A stretch of DNA of 11,370 nt. Source: Nanobdellota archaeon. GTDB lineage: Archaea; Nanobdellota; Nanobdellia; Woesearchaeales; GW2011-AR15. The DNA lies in assembly GCA_018815145.1 (NCBI GenBank), contig JAHIYL010000296.1, positions 1 through 11,370 on the forward strand, read 5' to 3'. Below the pieces are notes generated by a model. That model worked only from the letters and a program-made list of their open reading frames with translations. It did not search any database and was not told where the DNA came from. Each line of letters begins with the position of its first letter. Within the stretch, counting starts at the first letter, position 1. Positions 1 through 6,212 of this stretch are shown here, in pieces. Made by a program: the position numbers and the translations under genes.

Positions 1-1966
1 ATCTCAGATGCCATCAAAGAGGGAGCGAACGCTTTCATGAAAAGGCAGAACAAGACAATAGGGTTTTTGGCTGTCTTTGTCGCTGTCGGCATCTTTGCCA
101 TATATTATTTCACAATAATTTTGAGCTTGGAGTAAAGACAAGTGTTGCATTCATCCTTGGTGCATTCTGTTCTGCATTTGCCGGTATTGTAGGTATGTGG
201 ATCTCCATCCGTGCAAATGTAAGGACAGCAAGCGCTGCAACAGAAGCGTCAATGAAGCCCTCAAAGTCTCTCTTTATGGAGGGACAATCTCAGGATTGAT
301 AATTGTCACGATGTCGCTTCTGGGAATTGTCGGATTGTATGTGCTTTATGGCGGAAATCATCTTGAGACTCCTTTTGTCATAGTAGGTTATGGATTTGGC
401 GCAAGTTTTGTCGCTCTCTTTGCTCAGCTTGGCGGCGGCATATATACAAAAGCTGCTGACCTTGGTGCTGACCTTGTGGGAAAAGTAGAAGCAGGAATCC
501 CTGAAGATGATCCAAGAAACCCTGCAGTCATCGCTGACCTGGTCGGAGATAATGTCGGTGATTGTGCAGGAAGAGGAGCTGATCTGTTTGAATCAACAGC
601 AGCAGAAAATATCGGAGCAATGATCTTAGGAGTTGCAATAGCCAGGGCAACCGGTAATGTAGCTTGGGTGCTATTTCCTCTTCTGATGAGAGCAATCGGG
701 CTGATCTCAACAATCATCGGCATCCTGTTTGTCAAGATGAAAAATGAGGATGAAGATCCTATGCATGCTCTTGACAGGGGATATCTTGTGACTGATTTCA
801 TTGGTGCAGTTGCATTTTATTTTGCAACAAAAATATTTCTTGGAGAGCATTGGTTCTGGTTCTTTATTGCAGGTATTGTAGGAATAATCACAAATATTCT
901 ATTGGTCAAGATCACCCAGTATTATACGACCCATACACACAGGCCGGTAAGGGCAATAGCCAAGTCCTCTCTGACAGGAGTTGCGACAAACATAATCTCA
1001 GGTCTTGCGATCGGCTTTGAATCGACATTGGCTCCGATAGTCACAATTACAGGAGCTTTGATAATATCATTCTGGCTTGGCACGAAAGGTGCAATCTCAG
1101 GTATTGGTGTCAGTCCGCTTGTGTTCGGACTTTATGCAACAGCAATAGCCACCATGGGAAAACTGATCTGCGCAGCATATATCCTTGCAATGGATACGCT
1201 TGGTCCTATTGTAGATAATGCAGGCGGCATTGCAGAGATGAGCGGTCAGGGCAAGGAAGTCAGAAAAAAGACTGACAAGCTTGATTCACTTGGAAACACA
1301 ACTAAGGCTCTTACTAAGGGATATGCTGTCGGAACAGCAGTCCTTGCAACATTCATCCTGGTCGCAGCATATATGGAATCAGTTTCTGAGCTTACAGGAA
1401 AACCATTTGATGTCATCAATATCGCATCAGTGAATGTATTCGGCGGCGCAATGATTGGTGGAGTGTTGATATTTGTGTTCTGCGGACTCACACTTATGGC
1501 AGTATCAAGAGCAGCACAGTACCTGATTGCTGAAGTGAGAAGACAGTTCAAAGAAGACAAAGGCATCATGAAAGGGACGTCAAAACCTGATTATGCAGCA
1601 TGTGTTGATATCACAACAAAAGGAGCATTGAAAGAGATGGTGCTTCCGGGTCTTGTGGTGGTAGTGTTCCCTCTTGTCACCGGCTACATATTGAAAGCAG
1701 AGGCTATGGGAGCATTTTTGATTGTCGCCACAATCGTGGGTGTCCTGGTGTCCAATTTCATGAATAATGCAGGCGGAGCATGGGACAATGCAAAGAAGTA
1801 TATCGAGACAGGCGCGCATGGCGGAAAAGGCACAGAAGCGCATGCAGCATCAATTGTAGGCGACACAATCGGCGATCCTTTCAAGGATACAGTGGGCCCG
1901 TCGCTGCATGTTGTGATAAAGCTTTTGAGCACAATAACATTGGTGCTGGCGCCATTGTTTATTTAG
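1..1966 (+). CDS. hppA: Membrane-bound proton-translocating pyrophosphatase, 5'-truncated and broken by two apparent -1 frameshifts
   Basis: Integral membrane pump that hydrolyses cytoplasmic pyrophosphate and drives cation transport across the cell membrane. The C-terminal 570 residues or so read in one frame from about 250 to the TAG at 1964-1966. They carry the family hallmarks: GGGIYTKAADLGADLVGKVE with EDDPRNPA (about 428-525), DNVGDCAGRGADLFES (about 548-595), and near the end NNAGGAWDNAKKY with GDTIGDPFKDT. The family's diagnostic segment reads GNTTKALTK (about 1292-1318). Lys and Thr at the two diagnostic positions are typical of K+-independent H+ pumps; K+-dependent enzymes have Ala there. 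Upstream coding continues in two other frames: 1 to about 110 (ISDAIKEGANAFMKRQNKTI) and about 111-250 (ELGVKTSVAFILGAF, then SIRANVRTASAA). The window edge removes the true N-terminus. The GTG at 197 that opens the longest frame is not a real start. The missing bases could be genuine decay or sequence errors. Family identity is certain; intactness is not. Confidence 0.93.
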
Positions 1967-1967
1967 A

Positions 1968-1988
1968 TTTTTTATTTTTTATCACTTT
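1968..1988 (+). terminator. Oligo-T archaeal-type terminator after hppA
   Basis: Immediately after the hppA stop codon there are two T6 runs separated by one A (1968-1980), followed by another T4. Archaeal RNA polymerase commonly terminates on such non-template T-runs without a hairpin. The next gene has its own promoter just downstream, which supports a transcription boundary here. Confidence 0.6.
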
Positions 1989-2010
1989 TAAAGAGTAACT
2001 TTATATATAA
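1988..2010 (+). promoter_or_regulatory. Archaeal BRE/TATA promoter for the 2044 gene
   Basis: A purine-rich BRE-like stretch (aaagag) precedes tttatatataa at 2000-2010. Placing transcription start about 26 bases beyond the TATA centre predicts a start near 2031 and a leader of about 13 bases before the ATG at 2044. This is a pattern match only. Confidence 0.55.
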
Positions 2011-2021
2011 GATATTTCTCT

Positions 2022-2039
2022 CCTGCTTTTTAAGGCAGG
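2022..2039 (+). promoter_or_regulatory. Small inverted repeat at the 5' end of the 2044 transcript
   Basis: CCTGC at 2022-2026 pairs with GCAGG at 2035-2039 across an 8-base A/T-rich loop. The right arm overlaps the purine-rich stretch (aaggcagg) that would act as the ribosome binding site for the ATG at 2044. It could be an operator or a start-site hairpin, but a five-pair stem is weak. Confidence 0.25.
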
Positions 2040-2043
2040 CAAT

Positions 2044-2586
2044 ATGTATATAGAAAACAGAAAACATAGATTCAATACTGATTGGATCTTAAATATTTTA
2101 AAAAGCAACAGGATTATCATTTTTTTTGTTTTAGCATTTGCCTTTGTGTTTTTGTTCAACAAAATGCTCTTTTTTGTCCTGTTATTTGCATTAATAGATA
2201 TTGTCAACTCATATATTGACCTGCACTACAAGATAGACATATTGCTTGATTTTTCAGTTATAGGAATAATTCTTTTGTCGTATTGGGGATATATAGGATA
2301 TGTCCCGGTTTCTATGGCATTCTTTTTTTTAAGCAGATTCATCCTGGGAAAACTCTCAAAAAGGCATTTTTTAAAGATTCCGGTGATGGTTATTATTGCC
2401 TGCCTTGCAATGCAGCTTAATCACTGGAATCTTGGATTTTTGGGAGTTTTCCTTTATTTTATCAGGTATCTGATGGAGTACCTTTTGGAGTTTATTTTAT
2501 CTGGGTCAATATCATTGGATAGGATTCCAAGACGGGTGTTGCATATGATCGCGACATATCTGTTTTTCGCAATGATCGGAGGCTGA
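2044..2586 (+). CDS. Multi-spanning membrane protein of unknown function
   Basis: I do not recognise a family. The 180-residue product has a basic N-terminus (residues 1-22, rich in K, R, N and H), then about six hydrophobic segments near residues 24-55 (two closely spaced), 66-100 (two), 112-123, 129-152 and 165-179. There is no signal peptidase site and no obvious catalytic motif. A charged stretch around residues 100-110 (GKLSKRHF) is probably a cytoplasmic loop. The ATG lies behind a promoter and a weak aaggcagg ribosome site. The next gene begins 9 bases after its stop, so the two are almost certainly co-transcribed and may work together at the membrane. Its general layout resembles that of the protein encoded at 5569-6180: basic N-terminus, paired helices, and a late segment of the form YFIRYLMEYLLEFIL. 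A distant relationship is possible but unproven. Confidence 0.8.
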   Translation: MYIENRKHRFNTDWILNILKSNRIIIFFVLAFAFVFLFNKMLFFVLLFALIDIVNSYIDLHYKIDILLDFSVIGIILLSYWGYIGYVPVSMAFFFLSRFILGKLSKRHFLKIPVMVIIACLAMQLNHWNLGFLGVFLYFIRYLMEYLLEFILSGSISLDRIPRRVLHMIATYLFFAMIGG

Positions 2587-2595
2587 AAATAAAAC

Positions 2596-4257
2596 ATGCC
2601 AGATAATAACCGAACACTTGAAATATTTGTGTTGGATGGAGTCAAAGATTTGAAACTTTGTTTTTTCGGATTTAGAGAGATTGGAGATTTAGCACAGATT
2701 TGTTCGAGCATGTTGCCACAGGATCTAAAGCATATTTTTTTGCTATCATCAGGTGAACATCCCTTACTGCCAGCTAAAAACGGATCAGATTTGCATTATA
2801 GTTTCTACTACAATGATAGTCAAAAAGGATCATTAAATTTTATAAATGGGATGCCTTTATGTGAATATGGAAGTGCAGGCAATTACGATTTATTGCTAGA
2901 ACCACTCATCTCAGCATTGAGGTGGGCTCAACACTTTGATAGGCATCCGGTTCTGATAGTCCCTAAACAATTATCAGCAAAATTGTTGGACACAATAGAA
3001 AGAAAATGTAATAGATTCCCATTTCTTGTTCATAACAACTACTTTAGCCCTCTTTATCAGTATATTAAAAAACAATTTTCCAGCCTTGATGAGAAGTATC
3101 TTGATGATAAAGTATTATTTGATATCCAGAATGCAATTGGTGAACAGATTGATTTGGATAATGTTGAAATATTGCCATCAGCATTTAGTTCTTTACTGGT
3201 TGCAGGAGTGTCTTCATTAGAAGGACAAAATGTGATTGTCAAGATAGCTGACAACGCTGAATGGGAGTACGAGCTATATAAGCAATTGAATGATTCGATC
3301 CTTGCTCCTTTTGTGCCCAGGATATTTGGAGAATACAAAAAAATAACAGAAGACATCGGATTGTTTGTGATGGAAGATGTCAGGGGCAAGCCAAATAAAA
3401 CTGACTGCACTGATCCTGTGGAATTTGCTGTAAGGTTTGGAGCAGCACTGGATGTGTATAATGGCAAAGTATTCCCTGAATCCTGGAGGATGAAAATGAA
3501 AGCAGAAGGATTGCTTAAAAAATGGTCTCCTGAGGATTCAAGCCTTGAAACTTCAGCTCTTGCAAATATTGTTGACCACATCGAAAAACTTGGGATTGCT
3601 GTCGGACAAAAAGGCGGTCTTGATGCAGGGACTGTTGAATTAATTAGAAAACGAGGGAAAAAACTTGTGGAAAGGTACGGGCTTTACTCTCAGGAAATTC
3701 TTAACCTATGTCAAAGTGATCCTCTTAACCTGATTCACAGGGATCTTTTGGTCGGATTGAATGTACTTGGAAATTATGCATTTGACTGGGGCAGAGCCTG
3801 CAATTATTACTCTGTTTCTGATACTGTCAGGCCGGTATTGTGGAGCCTTGCAAAGGGAGAGCTACAAAATCCGATCGACCATTATATCGAGGCTTCTATG
3901 ATTGAAAAAGGAATTCCTTTTACAAATAAACCTATTTTTTCTGAATATTTTGTTAAACACAGAAAAAAATTCTATGCACAGCTGTATATTGATGCTGTAC
4001 GCCAGGCAAATGCTGCACTGGAGCTTGGCTATCATGATGAGTCCAGGCTCAGAATGGTCTCACGGTTCATAAATATTGCTGCCATGGCAGACAGAATCTA
4101 TTGTTCGGGAGCATTGGACTCCTACAAGATGCCATTTATACATATCATTGAGGACGGGATAAATCTTGATAACGGGATTAATTTGAATTTTGAAGGAAAA
4201 AGTGTATTTGATTATATATATCATCCAACACCTGTAAAATATTTTGTAAAAGAATAG
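2596..4257 (+). CDS. Two-domain protein with APH/choline-kinase-like C-terminal half
   Basis: The product is 553 residues. Residues about 1-170 form a region I do not recognise. Residues about 190-500 look like an aminoglycoside/choline phosphotransferase-type kinase fold. The visible motifs are the candidate ATP-anchoring Lys216 (NVIVKIADN) with Glu222/224 after it, a hinge-like FVMEDV at 257-262, a catalytic-loop-like LIHRDLLVGLNVL (His381, Asp383, Asn389), and FDWGRA with Asp397 in the metal-binding position. Members normally have four residues between the loop Asp and Asn; here there are five, so activity is uncertain and a pseudokinase is possible. The likely role of such folds is phosphorylating a small hydroxyl-bearing substrate; the substrate here is unknown. 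GGAGG at 2578-2582 lies 13 bases before the ATG, inside the end of the upstream membrane-protein gene. This supports an operon with that gene. Confidence 0.82.
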   Translation: MPDNNRTLEIFVLDGVKDLKLCFFGFREIGDLAQICSSMLPQDLKHIFLLSSGEHPLLPAKNGSDLHYSFYYNDSQKGSLNFINGMPLCEYGSAGNYDLLLEPLISALRWAQHFDRHPVLIVPKQLSAKLLDTIERKCNRFPFLVHNNYFSPLYQYIKKQFSSLDEKYLDDKVLFDIQNAIGEQIDLDNVEILPSAFSSLLVAGVSSLEGQNVIVKIADNAEWEYELYKQLNDSILAPFVPRIFGEYKKITEDIGLFVMEDVRGKPNKTDCTDPVEFAVRFGAALDVYNGKVFPESWRMKMKAEGLLKKWSPEDSSLETSALANIVDHIEKLGIAVGQKGGLDAGTVELIRKRGKKLVERYGLYSQEILNLCQSDPLNLIHRDLLVGLNVLGNYAFDWGRACNYYSVSDTVRPVLWSLAKGELQNPIDHYIEASMIEKGIPFTNKPIFSEYFVKHRKKFYAQLYIDAVRQANAALELGYHDESRLRMVSRFINIAAMADRIYCSGALDSYKMPFIHIIEDGINLDNGINLNFEGKSVFDYIYHPTPVKYFVKE

Positions 4258-4267
4258 CCATCGCAAG

Positions 4268-5200
4268 CTATTGGTTGTCTGCCTGGTTGATTGCTATTGT
4301 TGATGCAGAAAAATCTGATATCCTGTTCAATATCATATTCAGGTGGGAGAGAAGGATCTTATCATCATAGCTCATCTGCATTGCATACAGCTCCTGCACT
4401 TCAGAATTGAGCTTGTCTTTGACTGCATGAAGTTCCTGCAGCTTATTGAAGCTGAAATTGAAAAAAAGCTTCATGTAGCCTTCCAGGTATTCCAGAATAT
4501 TCTCAAACAGCATGGTTATTGAGCTATTCATCTCAATATTACTCCTGCCGGAAAGATAATTGCATATTGCCCTGAACTCATCTGGTATTTTTTCGATGTT
4601 CCAGACAATGATATAGAGAAAGCAGATGTCCTTGGCGATATAGCCCCTGTTAAGTATCCTTTCACAATAGTTGGTCAGCTGGTTATTTGTCTTTTCCAGG
4701 TCAATAAGATTGGTGATGTTGTCATAATTTTTATTCTTGATACGATCCAGGAGGGATTGCCCCATATTGATGCTCACTAAAAATGCCCTTCTCAGAAGGT
4801 TTTTGAATTCTTTCTCATCTTCATTGTTGATATTTTTCAATAGCACATAATTTTCCTTTTGGTTCATTATAACCCAGCCCAGGAACAGGTTTTTCAGCTT
4901 ATCCTGGATAATCCTGTGGATGAGATCACTATCATAGTATATTTCTATCTCGTCAAAACCTTTTTTGTGGACAGCTGTTATTATCCACCTGATTACTTTT
5001 TCTGAGTATTTTCGGGAAGTGAAATCGATTGTGGCACGCATCGGCTCTTTCTGGTTGTGGCTGATATTTATGACTATTTCACGCGCTTTCTCATTTACTT
5101 CCAGCTCATCCCCTTCCCTGACGCCGAATTTCCTGCACCATTTAGCAGGGAGGCTGACAGTAAGGGTTGCTTTTCCGTGCTTTACGACTTTTCTGATCAT
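4268..5200 (-). CDS. AbrB-domain / PhoU-like regulator
   Basis: The 310-residue cytoplasmic protein begins with a SpoVT/AbrB-type swapped-hairpin DNA-binding domain (residues about 1-48: KHGKATLTVSLPAKW, then GVREGDELEV). A long, mainly helical region rich in Leu, Ile, Asn and Glu follows and resembles PhoU-type helical bundles (about 125-300). This architecture is familiar in archaeal genomes, often annotated as a phosphate uptake regulator, though the ligand and targets are rarely known. It is transcribed leftward, its stop only 10 bases from the end of the convergent kinase-like gene. The start at 5200 is supported by a TATA box whose predicted transcription start is within a few bases of the ATG, so its mRNA is probably leaderless. 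It faces away from the radical SAM locus, and the shared upstream region holds a perfect palindrome, so local or self-regulation is plausible but inferred. Confidence 0.88.
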   Translation of the reverse strand: MIRKVVKHGKATLTVSLPAKWCRKFGVREGDELEVNEKAREIVINISHNQKEPMRATIDFTSRKYSEKVIRWIITAVHKKGFDEIEIYYDSDLIHRIIQDKLKNLFLGWVIMNQKENYVLLKNINNEDEKEFKNLLRRAFLVSINMGQSLLDRIKNKNYDNITNLIDLEKTNNQLTNYCERILNRGYIAKDICFLYIIVWNIEKIPDEFRAICNYLSGRSNIEMNSSITMLFENILEYLEGYMKLFFNFSFNKLQELHAVKDKLNSEVQELYAMQMSYDDKILLSHLNMILNRISDFSASTIAINQADNQ

Positions 5201-5223
5201 ATTCCGGACAAGGTCATGATAGT

Positions 5224-5240
5224 TTATATATAAATCTTTT
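5224..5240 (-). promoter_or_regulatory. TATA/BRE promoter of the AbrB-PhoU gene
   Basis: Read on the minus strand, aaaaga is followed by tttatatataa, with the TATA centre near 5229. The expected start of transcription about 26 bases on falls near 5203, only a few bases before the ATG at 5200. This predicts a leaderless transcript. Confidence 0.55.
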
Positions 5241-5257
5241 CAAAATAAACATAAGTA

Positions 5258-5269
5258 CACATATATGTG
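5258..5269. promoter_or_regulatory. Perfect 12-bp palindrome, possible operator
   Basis: CACATATATGTG is a perfect inverted repeat in the region between the leftward AbrB-PhoU gene and the rightward peptide gene. A further ATGTG half-site-like element follows at about 5274-5278. AbrB-type proteins often bind A/T-rich symmetric sites, so this is a candidate target for the neighbouring regulator. The link is inference. Confidence 0.35.
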
Positions 5270-5288
5270 GATAATGTGTGGAGAATTC

Positions 5289-5325
5289 TTAAATAATACT
5301 TCGTTTGACTCGCTGAATAATATAT
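5289..5325 (+). promoter_or_regulatory. Candidate promoter region for the 48-residue peptide gene
   Basis: Two TATA-like elements face right: ttaaataa at 5289-5296 and aataatatat at 5316-5325. The second would place the transcript start near 5347. That leaves a leader of about 24 bases that carries the GGTGAT ribosome site of the gene at 5371. I cannot tell which is used. Confidence 0.35.
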
Positions 5326-5370
5326 GGCAAGATTTAGTCCAAATCAGCACTAACAATAAGGTGATAAAGC

Positions 5371-5517
5371 ATGAATTTTGAAAGCTACATTAAGGAAAAA
5401 TTTCCTTCAGGGAAGATGCCTATTAATAAAAGAGGCTCAAACATGTATGTGAAAAAATATGGAGACTGCCATCTTGGTCTTTGTGATATGCAACAACTTA
5501 ATTCAAATTGTAAATAG
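5371..5517 (+). CDS. Small Cys-containing peptide, candidate RiPP precursor
   Basis: This open frame of 48 codons starts at an ATG five bases after a strong archaeal ribosome site, AAGGTGAT (5358-5365), and ends at TAG 5515-5517. The peptide begins MNFESYIKEKF. It has a basic central part (GKMPINKRGS, then YVKKY) and ends GDCHLGLCDMQQLNSNCK, so all three cysteines (33, 38 and 47) are in the last 16 residues. This fits the leader-plus-core layout of ribosomally made, post-translationally modified peptides. The gene precedes a membrane protein and a radical SAM protein that carries both a PqqD-like recognition domain and a SPASM domain, the usual partner type for such precursors. I recognise no known precursor family, and there is no double-Gly leader end. 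Alternatives are a small zinc-binding protein or a chance frame; the good ribosome site argues against chance. Confidence 0.6.
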   Translation: MNFESYIKEKFPSGKMPINKRGSNMYVKKYGDCHLGLCDMQQLNSNCK

Positions 5518-5568
5518 ATTTTGTCCAGCCTTATGTTGTGACAATGGTTATTTATAGTACCATATATT

Positions 5569-6180
5569 ATGAAAAAAAAGATATCTTATCCAAAGAAATT
5601 AGTAGAGCTATCGAAAGATAAGACTAGGCAAATTTCTTATGAAATTGTTCAAAAAGCCAGACAATATAGGGCTTGGATAATTCTTTTATTCTTGGTGTTT
5701 GGTTTATTATCTTTTTTTGAAAAAAAGATTAGGGCTTTCATTCTTTTTACTCTTTTAAATTATGTTATCTATTTTTTCATTAAAACAAATCCATCCATAC
5801 CGTACCAACCAAGTATCCTGATGGTTTTCTTATTAGTAGGGACTTATTATTTCGGATTTAATTATGGGATCCTTTTGTATTTTATTTCAACTATATACCT
5901 ATATATATTTAAGTTTAGTATTTACAGGTTATTTTATATCATTCAATTAAGCGGGATACTTTTCCTTGTTACAAACCTTTCAGGTAGTTTATCCATTTTT
6001 CAGGTATTTAATATTGGTTTTGTAGTCTACATCATTTCAAATTTATTAATAGAGCTAGTTATGGACAGGAACATATTTACTATTATATCTTCAATACCAG
6101 CTGTAATTTTTGGTTTCTTTGAATTATCGTTTTATTCAACTTTCGTGTTACCTTTTTTAATTACTTTTTTGAAATTATGA
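5569..6180 (+). CDS. Multi-spanning membrane protein, possibly tied to the radical SAM locus
   Basis: The product is a very hydrophobic 203-residue protein of unrecognised family. A basic N-terminal 30 residues (many K and R) precede about six membrane segments near residues 34-51, 55-71, 82-110, 118-137, 143-165 and 170-201. It shows no protease, ATPase or CAAX motif, so I cannot claim transport, processing or immunity. It lies 51 bases after the candidate peptide gene and 32 bases before the SPASM radical SAM gene, on the same strand. Its base composition is markedly A/T-rich, more so than hppA, which may partly reflect Phe/Ile/Leu/Tyr content. No clear ribosome site precedes the ATG at 5569. 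A TATA-like ttatttata at 5548-5556 is too close for normal spacing, so the start is only moderately secure. Confidence 0.72.
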   Translation: MKKKISYPKKLVELSKDKTRQISYEIVQKARQYRAWIILLFLVFGLLSFFEKKIRAFILFTLLNYVIYFFIKTNPSIPYQPSILMVFLLVGTYYFGFNYGILLYFISTIYLYIFKFSIYRLFYIIQLSGILFLVTNLSGSLSIFQVFNIGFVVYIISNLLIELVMDRNIFTIISSIPAVIFGFFELSFYSTFVLPFLITFLKL

Positions 6181-6212
6181 GCCGTAGGTTAAGTCAAAAT
6201 GAGTGATAAAAT

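Noticed and set aside
197..250. GTG at 197 as the true start of the pyrophosphatase
   Set aside because: The first 16 or so codons from it (DLHPCKCKD) are not family-like, whereas the overlapping frame gives SIRANVRTASAA, typical of the family, and coding extends left to position 1.
424..801. Minus-strand open frame inside hppA, rich in Ser and Pro
   Set aside because: It is antisense to the strongest conserved part of the pyrophosphatase and has no recognisable protein features.
3057..3581. Minus-strand 174-codon open frame inside the kinase-like gene
   Set aside because: The sense frame carries motifs and a good operon context; the antisense frame has low-complexity Ser/Asn/Leu content and no promoter or ribosome site.
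5265..5381. A 38-codon frame starting at ATG 5265 (MWIMCGEFLNN...), overlapping the start of the peptide gene
   Set aside because: It has no ribosome site, starts inside the palindrome, and overlaps the better-supported gene at 5371 by 11 bases. It cannot be excluded as a short upstream frame.
5548..5556. TATA-like ttatttata as promoter of the 5569 gene
   Set aside because: It is only about 17 bases before the ATG, so transcription would begin inside the gene.
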